A DNA stretch of 64,000 nt from Sympetrum striolatum (GCA_947579665.1 CANPUZ010000046.1:434001-498000), one strand, 5' to 3'; shown: positions 25,711 to 36,800, counted from the stretch's first letter. Translations and numbers: made by a program. The notes: generated by a model not told the origin, from the letters alone.

Positions 25711-25737
25711 CCGCTGATCCATCCATCTTCCACGAAA

Positions 25738-28700
25738 ATGGCGGGCTGAGAAACAACCTGGAGGGCGTCGGGCCTCTCCGTGTCGACCCTCAACGTACGA
25801 TCGGTGAAGAGCAAACGGAAGTGGGCCCAGCTGACCACGTTCCTGAAAACCACGGAGCCGGACGTAGTACTGCTGCAGGAGACCAATACTTCCGACTTGC
25901 CCCTGCAGACGCTCCCACAGTACGAGCTCCACTTCTGCCCACCCACGACTCCGCAATCCGGCACCGCCATCGGCATAAGGAGGAACTTAGGAACATCCGT
26001 GGTGACACCTACGGTCGTGTTCGAGGGTCACGCCCTCGCGGTCACCCTGGACCTCCCGCAGAGCACGGGGGGGAATGCTCGCCCTCCTCCTCCTCTCCGT
26101 GTATGGGCCACACGACCAAAGGCTCGCCATCTCCCTCGTCGACACCCTCAGAGACCAGCTGACGGTTTTCCGTCAAGCCAACCTCGGACACGACGCCTTC
26201 GTCGTCATGGGGGGCGACTACAACGTGACCCTTTCCCCCGTCACAGACAAGACTTCGGGCTGGGAGAGGCACCCAGCGTACTCCGCCGAACTGCGATCGC
26301 TCCTGAGGGATTTTGACCTGGTCGACGCCTGGTCCGAGCTGAGGCCCGGAGCGCCGGGCTACACCCACGCCTCCCGAAGCTCGAGAGCCAGGCTGGACCG
26401 TTTTTACGTATCTGCGGACAGGTTCAACAACGCGACGACCATCAAGACGTCACCATCCTTCACAGACCATAGGGCCGTCTCCCTGACGGTGCCCCTCAAA
26501 TTCGAGCGGTCGAGGCGTCCCTATTGGCGCTTCAAAAACGTACTGCTCGAGGACGAGGCGTACGTTCGGCACGCGAGGGAGCTCGTACGAGCCCTCTGTG
26601 GGGAAAGACGCGACCCCGAGATGGATCCGCTCTCGGGTTGGGAACTTCTTAAATCCGAAGTGAAGGAGCATGCAATTGTTTACGCCGCCGACAGGAGAAG
26701 GGGAAGGACGTGGCCAGAGCAGACCGCTCTCCTGCAGGAGCAAGCCCACGCCATCGTGGCCGGGGTCGGTTGGGAGTCGATCCTCGCCAAAGACCACCCC
26801 GCCGCCGCACACGTCGCTCGCTGGGCGACCATAACGTTGCCGAGACCGATCGGCAAACTCCGCATCGACGGGCGGAGCGTCGAAGAGCACGCGGAAGTCG
26901 CCCAGCACGTTCGACACTACTACAAGGAGCTGTTCAACCCTCCAGACGACAGCGACGACGATCTCGAGGCAGAACGAGACAATTTCTTCCGGCCCCTCGA
27001 CCAACTGCAAGACGCTGAGAGAGAGCGGCTGGACCTTCCCATCTCCGAGGTCGAACTGCACGAGGCGCTCAAAGCGCTGCAGAGAGGCAAGGCCCCCAGG
27101 ATCGACGGTCTCACCCCGGAGCTCTACCTCCGCTTGTGGGACGTCCTGCGGCTCCTCTTCTGCGCCATGGTCGAGGCATCTCTGCAGTGCGGAAGGCTTC
27201 CCAGGACGACGCGGACCGCGGTCGTCGTGCTCTTGCCCAAGGGTGGCGACGCCCTGGACATCGGAGGGTGGCGACCGATATCCATCATGACGGCCGACTA
27301 TAAAATCGTAGCCAAGGCGATCGCCAACCGCGTCAGAACGGTCATGCCGGCCCTCACGTCTTGGGAGCAGAGTTACTGCATCCCGGGTCACACCATTTTC
27401 GACCCTATCGCCACCATCCGCGACGTCGTCCGCCTCAAGAACCGAAGACACCAACCCCTCGCGATACTGTCCTTGGACCAGTCCAAGGCGTTCGACAGGG
27501 TGAGGCATCGTTACCTCTTCGCGGTTCTGGCGGCGATGGGACTAGGAGACAACATACTTTATCTGCTCCGCACCCTCTACGCGGACGCGACGTGCATGGT
27601 GAGACTGGCGGGGGGACTCACCGCTCCCATTCCCGTCACCAGCGGTATCAGGCAGGGTTGTCCACTGTCCGGCCTGCTTTACTCCCTAGCGATCGAGCCC
27701 CTGATAATAAGGCTGAAGTCAAACCTCGCGGGAGCGGCACTTTCGCACGACGCGCACCTGGCCGTCTGCGCGTACGCCGATGACGTCACCGTCTTCGTCG
27801 ACCGCGAGGACGATTTCCATAAGATCCTCCCAGCTTTCGACGAATATTCTAGGAGAAGCGGTGCCGGCCTCAACAGGGAAAAGTGCCAGGAGTTGTGGGG
27901 TGGCCGAAGGACCGCCCAAACGGACCGACCGCTCGGAATCGAGTGGCGTCGCGACGGCGCAAAATTCCTCGGCCGCTACGTGGACAATTGTCCACAGGCC
28001 GAGAAAACAGCTGTCGAAGACGAAATAAATCGAAGGATAGACACCGCCACCACTTGTTGGAAACCCAGGATCGCGTCCATGTCCCTCCGCGGCAGGGTAC
28101 TCGCGATTAACCAGTTCGTCGCCCCAAAGATCTGGCACCTCGTACAGACGTTCACGCCGTCCGCGGTAGCCATCGAAGAGATCCAGCGTAAACTCGTCCG
28201 TTTCGTCTGGAACGGGCGTAAGCACTGGGTCTCCGCCGACAAACTCACGGCGCCTATAGACCAGGGGGGGCTGGGACTGGTGGACGTAGAGAACAAAATC
28301 CTAGGATTCCGGTTCCTCACGGCACAGAGGTTGCTCCTCCACGGGAACACGTCCACGTGGCAACGCGTGTCCTCCGCGCTCCTCAGCGACGTGCTGGCCG
28401 GTCCGGATATCATCAGCTCCAGACAGTTCTCAGACAGACCGTTCGGGGAGGTGGCGCACTCGGACGGTTACAACCAGTCCACGGCCCGAGCCTGGAGGCT
28501 GCTCCGGCCGAAGCGTCCACCAGCATCGCACGACAGCGAAACTACCGATGGACCGCCTGAACTCATGTTCGCAAGCGCCTTCTCCAAGACGAAGCACAGG
28601 CTGCCTCTGTCGAACTGAGAGGCGTACAGGGAGTTCTTGCACCTTCGAAACAGGGACATCTGGTCGTTCAGGGGAAAGCGAGACGAAGAGCCGATCAACT

Positions 28701-29365
28701 GGCGGGAGATGAGGGCTTGGCCGACACTTGGACACCAGGCCGACGCGGCTTGGCGTTTCGCCCACGGTGCCTGGGCAGACGTCGTATTCCTCCACCGGGC
28801 CGGAATCAGACCGGACTGGCTATGCCCATGGTGCCCACACGAGGTCGGGGACGAACGGCACCTGCTATTCGGCTGCTGAAAGTCCAAGCCAGTCTGGAGT
28901 GCCATCAAGCGGATCACCGGGAGAGCGGTGATCCTCGTTCAAGATCTTTACGCCGGCCTCAAACCCACGGGCACCGCCGACAAGCGACGTTGCGCCCTCT
29001 CGAACTTCCTCGTCAACCTCAAGAAAGGCGTCGTGAACAACGCGTTGATGTTGTACATGCTAGGCAAGAGGGCGCACGTCGACTACCTCGTCGCCTTCAG
29101 CAACGCCCTCAGGAGCCAACTGGTGTCGGAAGGTGGAAGAGCGAATCTGAACGGAACGAAAGCGGCATACATCCGGTTCTCGGCACAGGGGGGTCACCTA
29201 CTCGATCCCGAAAGTGGCAGTTTAAAAGAGTCTTGCAAGCTGCTGGCACCGTCATCGACATCATCATCATCATCCTCTTCATCATCATCGTCGGCGTCAC
29301 ACCCACATACGCACGACACAAACCAACCACAAAAGCACACGGTTAGGTTCCAGACTCTGGAGTAG
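25738..29365 (+). pseudogene. ORF2 (AP-type endonuclease and reverse transcriptase) of the Tx1-type LINE
   Basis: Nicks target DNA and copies the element RNA at the nick. The N-terminal endonuclease has STLNVRS, VVLLQET, VMGGDYNV, RLDRFYV and FTDHRAVS (25780-26490). The reverse transcriptase has LLPKGGD, GGWRPISI, SLDQSKAFDRV, SGIRQGCPLSG and the catalytic CAYADDV (about 27060-27900). A C-terminal zinc motif CPWCPHEVGDERHLLFGC follows at 28826-28879, then a tail with a serine run (29256-29290). Length to the TAG at 29363 is about 1209 codons, normal for the group. Defects: a frameshift in a G7 run at 26067-26073 and in-frame TGA at 28616 and 28877, possibly also 25747. The TGAs stand where Trp is plausible. 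Start is taken as the ATG at 25738; GTG 25780 would avoid the first TGA. Confidence 0.85.
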
Positions 29366-29722
29366 GGTGGGGGAACAGGAACTGGGGCAGTTGGTCAGGG
29401 GGACTGGGGCAGAGGGGCCGGGGTGGGGGAGGGGGGTTTGGGGGGAGGGTCGTGGGGAACGGGGTTGGGTGGGTTAGGGCAGAGGGTGGGTGATGGTGGG
29501 TTAGGGCAGAGGGTGGGTGAGGGTGGGGGGGTTGGGACTTTGTTAGGGCCAGTGGGAAACCAGGCTGAGCCCTGGTTTACCCGGCGAGGGGGGTTCTGGG
29601 GATTATATAGGAAGGTAGGACGGCTGCACTGGGAGGGGGTGCGGGCAAGGGGCCCACATGGCCCCATTCACGCAAGACGGCCGTCGTGGAGCATTGAGTA
29701 CACTCCCTACCTGGCATAAAAT
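29366..29722 (+). other. G-rich 3' UTR of the Tx1-type LINE
   Basis: After the ORF2 stop, about 200 bases consist of repeated GGGTTAGGGCAGAGGGTGGG-like text with dozens of G3-G6 runs. Such sequence can form G-quadruplexes; a G-rich polypurine tract in the 3' UTR is also a feature of vertebrate L1. The next 140 bases (to CCTGGCATAA) are unique, followed by the (TAA)n tail. The 98-codon frame here is low complexity, not a gene. Confidence 0.7.
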
Positions 29723-29750
29723 AATAATAATAATAATAATAATAATTAAC
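29721..29750 (+). repeat. (TAA)n microsatellite, left of the Dong-type LINE
   Basis: About eight TAA/AAT units. It is interpreted as the tail of the Tx1-type LINE and as the target in which the Dong-type element inserted. The right half of the same microsatellite is at 31688-31703. Confidence 0.75.
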
Positions 29751-31687
29751 GGTTGATGCGGTGATTTTGAAGCAGGCACAAGTTAAACAAAGAAATTTAG
29801 AGATGGCGTACATTGACTACTCTAAAGCCTTTGATTCGGTTCCCCACTCCTGGTTAATCAAGGTTTTTAAAATTTATAAGATCTGCCCTAAAATTAGAAA
29901 TACTCTAAGTAGTATCATGTCAATGTGGAAGACCAGACTGATGAGAGGTAATTATTCCATAGGTGAAATTAATATAAGAAGGGGCATTTTCCAAGGGGAC
30001 TCGCTGTCACCCTTATGGTTTTGTCTTGCCATCAATCCCCTATCTACTCTTTTGAAGGACACTAACATCGGCTATAAACTAATCAGAAATGGAAAGAGAA
30101 GACTAAACCATCTGCTGTTCATGGACGACGTAAAACTCTATGCAGAAACACCTAAAAAACTAAAATCATTAATAAAAACTGTAGCCCTGTTTAGCAGAGA
30201 CATCTACATGTCCTTTGGATTGGAAAAATGTGCGACTGTCAGCATTAAAAGAGGAACTATTAAAAAACACAAAGAGGATTTCCTCGGAATAAAAAATTTA
30301 AGACAGGATGAGATCTATAAATATCTAGGATCTCTCCAAAACGGTAGAATAGACCAGACCCAACTGAAAAGGGAGTTCAAGGAAAAATACATAAGGAGAA
30401 TTGCAAAATTATGTAATACAAAGCTATCAGGGAAGAGGATAGTTGAAGGAATCAACAGCTGGGCAGTTCCAATCCTTATTTACTCCTTTGGGGTGGTAAA
30501 ATGGTCTGAGAGTGACTTAGATGAAATAGACAGGAAAACAAGAACTCTCCTGACGAAGTTTAGATTCCTTCATCCAAACTCATCTGTCAAGAGGTTATAT
30601 TTACCTCGCAAGGAAGGTGGAAGAGGCCTGCTGAACATCAAGAATATGTGTAATGTCCAGGTTTCTCAAATGAATGAGAAACTAAGAACATCTTCTGGCG
30701 AACTTATGAAGATGGCGGTAGAAGCTGATGAGGGATACACTGCCCTCAATCCCCAACAGGAAGGAACCAGTAAAGAACTAAACACTCAAGAGGATAAAAA
30801 AGTATGAGAAAGTATGGATATACATGGAAAGTTCCCAAGATTACTAGACCAACCTTACATCGATAAAAAGGCCTCATTACAATGGATACTTGTATCCTGA
30901 AACCGAGGGATTCCTTTTTGCAATCCAAGACAGAGTAATGAAAACGTTAAATTACCAAAAACATATGCTGAAGCTGAATGTGGAAGATAGATGCCGAAAA
31001 TGTGGAAAAACAGGGGAGTCCATCGAACACATAATGGCTGGTTGTCCAAATCTAGCAGACACAGCATACCTAGGAAGGCACAACCAGGTGGCGAAGCTCA
31101 TACATCAACAACTGGGTATGAAATATGAACTCCTTGATGAGGATATCGTTCCATATTATAAATATCAGCCTGCTCCTGTTTTAGGGAGGAACAAGATCAT
31201 CCTTTATTGGGATAGACCAGTTTTAACAGATAAAATGATTAATTACAACAGACAAGATATTTTGCTAATTAATAATGCGAACAAAACCGCAATAATCATT
31301 GATATAGCTGTGCCACTGTCTCATAACATACGAAGAACGGAGATGGAAAAGAGGGACGAATACGAAGAGCTTGCGTGGCAATTAAAGGATATCTGAAAAT
31401 TAGTAGAGGTCCAGGTTGTCCCATTTGTAATATCTGTTGAAGGATTGATGACCAAAAATTTTGGTAAAAATGTGGAGAAAATTGGTTTAGAGGAATATAC
31501 CATCGATGCAGCACAGAAAGCAGTATTACTGCAAACATGACACATTGTGCGCAAGTTCCTCAGCAATTAATAATAAGATCACATGGGTTAGAGTGAATTC
31601 TCTCTCTGTGTCGACTGAGCCTAGTCCTAACCATCTATGGACAGGTGAATATTTTCCAGCGGAAACGCTGAGAAAGTGCAAAAACTC
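29751..31687 (+). mobile_element. Dong/R4-type non-LTR retrotransposon, 5'-truncated
   Basis: Inserted between two (TAA)n tracts. Dong elements are known for insertion into TAA repeats, and the coding sequence agrees: reverse transcriptase of the R2/R4/Dong type followed by a C-terminal CCHC-like finger and restriction-enzyme-like endonuclease. The copy starts in the middle of the reverse transcriptase, so roughly the first half is missing. Its 3' UTR runs from 31541 to about 31687 and ends AACTCAAATAATAATAAT. Codon and base composition (AT-rich, lysine-rich) differ strongly from the adjacent Tx1-type LINE, consistent with independent elements. Confidence 0.8.
29761..31540 (+). pseudogene. 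Reverse transcriptase / restriction-like endonuclease of the Dong-type LINE
   Basis: Reverse transcriptase motifs present: YIDYSKAFDSVPHSWLI, IFQGDSLSPLWFCLAI and the catalytic box as FMDDVKLY (the first position is Phe-Met instead of Tyr-Ala, usual for this group). Further on, LPRKEGGRGLLNI is the conserved thumb motif. The C-terminal part has CRKCGKTGESIEHIMAGC (about 30992-31045) and the endonuclease core NRQDILL...IIIDIAVP (about 31246-31310). The C-terminus is VVPFVISVEGLM...KAVLLQT with TGA at 31538. Defects: TGA at 30805 and at 31394, both where relatives have Trp, and one frameshift near 30870-30890. Not functional because of these and the 5' truncation. Confidence 0.8.
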
Positions 31688-31703
31688 AAATAATAATAAT
31701 AAT
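31688..31703 (+). repeat. (TAA)n microsatellite, right of the Dong-type LINE
   Basis: Four to five TAA units, followed directly by ATAAACACACAGACGAC, in which family B sequence resumes. This places the Dong-type insertion inside the tail of the Tx1-type LINE. Confidence 0.7.
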
Positions 31704-31845
31704 ATAAACACACAGACGACATTACGAAAATGGTCAAAACGTGTTCTAGGGACCCCAAAACATGTATGTCCGTTGAAATCTCGAAGTCGAATTTTTTCGT
31801 GAAAACAATACTTTCTTTATACTTCGTATATGAAGAAAGTAAAAA
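31704..31845 (-). repeat. Family B repeat, right part, with terminal hairpin
   Basis: Continues the repeat broken at 23640: ACATTACGAAAATGGTC, then GTTCTAGGGACCCCAAAACA. It ends with a hairpin, ACTTTCTTTATACTTCGTAT followed by ATGAAGAAAGT (31809-31840), with an 8-bp outer stem. Confidence 0.75.
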
Positions 31846-32150
31846 TCTGATGTGGCCAGCATATGACTTTCTCCACAAATAAGAATTTCTTATCTACAAC
31901 AGTGTTCCCAATGACTATATTAAATTTAAATTTGCCGGATAGAGGAAGATCCTGGGTTCGATTCCCGGCCCTGTGAGATCTTTATCAAGTCCGTTATTCC
32001 TTTGGATGTTTAAGTGTTTTAAAATTTATGTTATATTAACTAATTGCCACAAAGATGATAAATAATGTTTTTCTGGACATATTCGATGATAACCGATAAA
32101 ACTGGCGATTAATTATAAATTTCTCCAATACCATAAGTGTTAAAATTTTA
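31846..32150 (-). repeat. Second family B copy, abutting the first
   Basis: Begins TCTGATGTGGCCAGCATATG directly after the previous copy's terminal hairpin. It contains a T-arm-like hairpin CCTGGGTTCGATTCCCGGCC near 31951 and a GATGATAACCGATAAAACTGG phrase also found at 23245. It fades out near 32150. Two head-to-tail copies define the family ends as TCTGATGTGG and AAGAAAGTAAAAA. Confidence 0.6.
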
Positions 32151-33109
32151 GAAAATTACAAACAAAAACTATTATTAATAATAAAGACCACACATTTAAA
32201 ATGTGGGAACCTAAAAGGTGACAGAGAATGTCAAAAATTAACAATATACAGAAAAGAAAACCAATTATGACAAATGGAATAAAAAACAAAGGAGAAAACT
32301 TTTAAACCTTATCAATCAGCAATAGCTCAATCTACAGCAAGAGAGTCAGCTCACAGTTACAATTTTCAGCTAAATATTATAACTGATTAATTATTTTGAA
32401 ATATTCGTGTTTTAAATTTAAAATCAGCCTCCAAATAAAACTTTGAAGAAATATAGCAATCATGTTGTATTACGAAAAGGTATAGATGAAAACGACGCAC
32501 AGTGGGCTAGAATCGAAAAAACCTGGACAAGGGGCTAAAAATGATTTTCTTGAGTGCGGTTATTGAAACTTGGCATAGTTATTGAAAAATGATTGAATTT
32601 TATATTCCCGCTCGTCGTATTTTAAAATTTTCAGGTGTCAAATAGATACAGGGCGTCAAACTTGAGAAATGTTCACTTTTAAGTTCACAATGTTCAATTT
32701 TATTTATCCTTGTTTCGTGGAGCGCTCAGCCAACTTATCTCACCAAGATAGTGCAGGGGAGGGCGTGGAAAAAGCATGCGTGCTTATATTTCACAGTCGC
32801 AAATAAATTTGCAACTGTGAAATATTGTAAATTAATTTGTTTGCATGCTACATGATACTTATGTTTAGATAGCTGAAATCAGAATTAGTATAAAAAGTGC
32901 ATTATGAATTACGCAAATTTATTATTATATAATAATGGACAACAAACATTAGTATTTTTTCTTTTAATTTGATGTTTCTTGTAAATGTGAAAATCTTGTA
33001 GGATAACATGAAACATCAATCATGGGATGGGACACAATAGACAATCAAAACATTATTACAATATTCTGGTTATGTTTGTAATGTTTCACTTAATTTTTAT
33101 TTCATTAAA
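32151..33109. other. AT-rich sequence, no gene recognised
   Basis: Only short AT-rich open frames. A motif near 32505, GGGCTAGAATCGAAAAAA, recurs near 55978 and 61521 within foldback elements, with weaker similarity continuing for about 100 bases. Otherwise nothing is seen. Confidence 0.5.
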
Positions 33110-33436
33110 AATTTTCATTCTTAAATATCTCAATCAGAATTTAAGGTATGTATATACAATCAAATACAAAAGTTATAATTAATATACTCTACTACAACTT
33201 TTGTTTGAATAATTTTTTCGTAACACTGATTGTTTAGGAGTTATTCTTGAATAATGGTTAACCGGAAGTTGTTGTTTATCCAGAAATGGAAGTTTTTCAT
33301 TCATATCTCTGTCAGGATGCAATAAAGATATATACAATTACATACAAAAGTTATAGATAATGTATTTCATTACAACTTTTGCTTGAAACATTTTTCGTAT
33401 CATAAGTCATGTGTTGGCCACATCAGATTTTTTGCA
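33110..33436 (+). repeat. Family B repeat, 3' part
   Basis: Contains GGTTAACCGGAAGTTGTTG, CATATCTCTGTCAGGATGCA and the terminal TCATGTGTTGGCCACATCAG. It lies just downstream of the 3' end of the THAP gene. The first half of the repeat is absent. 33437-33831 has no feature except a probable 3' UTR for the minus-strand gene. Confidence 0.6.
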
Positions 33437-33831
33437 AATGTTGTTAGATTATTCTAATAAACCTTTTTTAAATTTTCATAAACATGTTTCTTTATTTCTA
33501 CTTAAAGTACCCCAATTTGACGGAGCAAATATCTTGAACTTGGCATCCTTAAATCTCCAAATTCTCTTTGTACATAGTTAGGCTCCCTTTCTAATTACCT
33601 TTGGTGTTTTTTGAAATTATTCCTTATTGTCCATAGTAAAAATTCCTGCCGTTTCTGTGATGGAGTTTCACAAAGTGACGTCCTCAGTGCTTGATTATAC
33701 ACTGTAATGTACAAAATGAATGACACCATTGCCAAACAAAAATAATTGTCCAAAAATTCAAATGAAGAAAACCTAAACCAAACTCATCCACCAAACAAAA
33801 CCTTTTATTTTAAATTTCATCAAAATTTACA

Positions 33832-36800
33832 TCAAAATTTTTTAACCTTCCTTTCCTTTCTCCTCTGCAGCTTCTTTGCCATGATTTGATTGTTCAAATA
33901 CTTTATTCGAATGTATACCCTTTGCAGAATATATGAATGAAGCACTTCTTTTGGCACATCAACTTTATTTTCTATTTTTGCCCTCAGTTTCTCAATTGCT
34001 TGTTTCCTCACTACCTTTGTTTTCCTAGAATATTTAAGGAAAAGCTTCTCTATTTTCATAACTTCATCTTTCCATTTTGGTGAAGGCTCAATTAATCCAC
34101 CAAAAGAAAGATGGCTTATCCATGATGGCAAACAATGTGACTGGTCACTAGTTACTTTATGTGTGAAGTCACCTAATTCTGGATGGTCATCTTTAAACTT
34201 CTTTGCTATCCATCCAGCCAGATAGAAGAGGCCATCTTGGGATGCCTCCTCTGTAATTGTGAATTCTTCCCTTGCAGCCTCATCAGCTGTGTCAGTTGAT
34301 GATGAAGTTGGTGCTAGCACATGGTGTGGCCTTTTATCATGGTTTCCCTGCTTTTTTGTCTTTATCCCACTAACTCTAAGCACACTTCCTACCATGAACT
34401 CTTCATTCGTTTCTTTTGTATTTAGGGTATTTTGGTGAGCCTGAATGACTCCAGGATTTCGACCCAATATCATCATCCTCAATCGCATTAGGGCATTCAT
34501 TGGGGAAGGATGATCATGAAGACCCCCTCGATGCCTAATTTGGGAGAACAAGTTCTCCAACGAATCCTGATTCAACCTGCTTGTTAATATATAATTGATT
34601 TCATGTGAAGCATTTAAATCAATAAATAAATTTTTCAATGAATCAATTGACATTAAAATGCCTTTCTGAAAGGGCAGCATAGATTTTTTGCCTATGCATC
34701 TCATTGTCTTAATCATTGAGTAGAATTCATCCAGGATGCCCTCCTGAACCTCTAGTTGTGCTCCATAAGCACACTGAAAGTCTTGTCCTTCAGAGGGTAA
34801 ATAACTGTTCAACAGGTCAAACCACATATTTACCTTCTCAATAAAATGAGCAGAATTAATTCTCTCTTCCAAATCACCAAATGTATAGTGCTGCAGAGCT
34901 GTCGCTGTTGAATGAGACATCAGTTGGGCTGCCAAACTCACATTCTGCCTCGAATGCTTCTCGCAATTTACATGCTGAGGGGATAATCTAAATGTTGAGG
35001 AAATTTCAGTTCCTGTCTTGCTGATGAGTTCTCTAACTGGTCTACTGGAAATAATTTTACCTCCCTCTAAAATATATCCAGAGTCCAAGAAATGGTTCCT
35101 TAAAAGTTTAAGTAAATGAGGTGCATCTGCAAAGCAGTACACCTTCTGGTTGTTTGACATGAACCATGTTTTTTCATGAGAAACCCCCAGCTCTTTCCAC
35201 AAGCCTAAATTGGCACCAGCACAATCACAAACAGTTGCGATGACTGAATATCCAACTGAATTAAGGGATTTGATTATATCATCCAAAATTTCTTTGGACA
35301 TTTTTCGGTCAAAGTCAACAAAAACTGGCTGCTTCCACTTTGAGAACAATCCCCTGGCCATAACAACCTGCATTTGTTTGTGGGGGCCAATTACTTCATC
35401 ACCTATAGAATAAGTGAAAAATAGAATTAGCAAGCAATAAAACACAAGAAAAAGCTGCATTTCAAAAACTTTTGCTCACAATAGGCATATACATACGTGG
35501 CTTATCCAATTCGTATACTTCTTCCACCTTCATCTCATCAAATTGAATCACTGTCAATTTCTCTAACTCTCGTAAATTGAATCCAGCAACTTTCATCATT
35601 AGGATGACATCTGTGAGAAGTCCTTGCCTCATGTTGATACTAGATGCCCATCTCTGAAGTGTCGACAGCCCTGAAAGACAGATTTCTTATTTAAGCTAAA
35701 GATTTAGGAGAGCAGACCAATTTTGCAATAAAAGAATTATTTTATATCAGTTGATACACTTAACCCATTTCTGAAACCTATTTAGTTTAATTCATTTATT
35801 TGGTTAAATTTACTTATGACCCACTTAGAATTATCATTTGCAATTTAAAAAAAAATTATCAGAACTCATCTTGCAGTCTGCTATACAGTGGTTTAATTGA
35901 ATACTTTTAAAACTAAATTCCAAATTTTGAAAATAAGAGTTGTACAATAAAATACAACTCTAAATATGTTTAGAAGCTTTTAAATTATAGTTAACTTCAA
36001 AATTTGGAAATATACATCACATACACATAAATGTTATGGCTTTTTACCTGGGAGTGGGAATTTTAGCTGCTTCCTCAAGAATAGGTAGCATCTTTTACTC
36101 AGATATCTTAAGGAAAATGCCATTCCCATGTCTTCAGTGGACCAGGATTTCACCTGCTTCTTCCCAGACATTAACAAGGATATCTGTCCCTGTGATAGAA
36201 AGTTTCCCAGTACCTGCTTCACTCTTACTTCAACCAAAGTCTCCCTTTCTTTCACTTCCGATGCCAGTTCAATCAGTTTCTCCTCGTACATAGATTTTAA
36301 AGACTGTTAAAGATAAGAAATATTTATAAATAATATGGCAACTTATAGCATCACAGAATAGAATTCCGAATTAGCACTTCAACAAGTTACTTCTATTGGG
36401 TATTAAGAATAACAAAAACCAATACATACTGCATGTTCCTGCAACAAGATTTCATATTTCTGCTGGAGAGAATTATATTTCTCCTTTATGCTTTCCACTG
36501 GTGTTATCTATAAGTTACATTGAAAAACATCATAAAAAGTGTACTTTATCATAATGAATCATCATAATTATATGTAGTTTCGTACTTACCGGTTGATGTG
36601 ATTCATCTTCCATGCCCTCGTCATTTGCAGCTTCTTCTTCAAATAACACCCGAACTACTTCCATGTTAGCTTTTCTTTCCATACGTTTGGTACGGGAACT
36701 CGCAACTTTTGGACTAGTGTGACGAGGCAATAAATACTGCGTTGGTATACTACCTGACTTCAGGGTCCTTTTCTTCTTTGCGAAATTCATTTCCGCCATC

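Larger units (their letters stand above)
23641..29722 (+). mobile_element. Tx1/L1-type non-LTR retrotransposon, full length but decayed
   Basis: A 6.1 kb GC-rich island with two consecutive reading regions: ORF1 (zinc-knuckle protein) and ORF2 (endonuclease plus reverse transcriptase), then a G-rich 3' UTR and a (TAA)n tail. The reverse transcriptase wording (RPISIMTADYKI, SLDQSKAFDRV, IRQGCPLSGLLYSLAIEPL) is that of the Tx1 branch of the L1 group. It was inserted in an AC microsatellite of a family B repeat. Microsatellite targeting is known for some Tx1-group elements (Kibi, Koshi) and for R1-group Waldo/Mino. Three frameshifts and two or three premature TGA codons make this copy inactive, yet the frames are otherwise well kept, so it is fairly young. 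Confidence 0.85.

Noticed and set aside
24150..25976. Several minus-strand frames of 60-254 codons in the LINE
   Set aside because: Shadows of ORF1 and ORF2 in a GC-rich region with few stops on either strand.
26450..27508. 352-codon minus-strand frame
   Set aside because: It is the shadow of ORF2 of the Tx1-type LINE, a GC-rich coding region whose plus-strand frame has all expected motifs.
29395..29719. Pro- or Gly-rich open frames in the G-rich region
   Set aside because: Low-complexity translation of the G-rich 3' UTR.
28616..31396. Alternative genetic code with TGA as Trp
   Set aside because: The intact THAP-transposase gene uses TGG for Trp and ends with TGA exactly where the family ends, so the standard code fits.
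31930..31985. Possible tRNA gene, because of CCTGGGTTCGATTCCCGGCC
   Set aside because: Only the T-arm-like hairpin is present; no acceptor stem, D arm or anticodon arm can be drawn around it. The same applies to all GGTTCGAnnCC motifs in family A.
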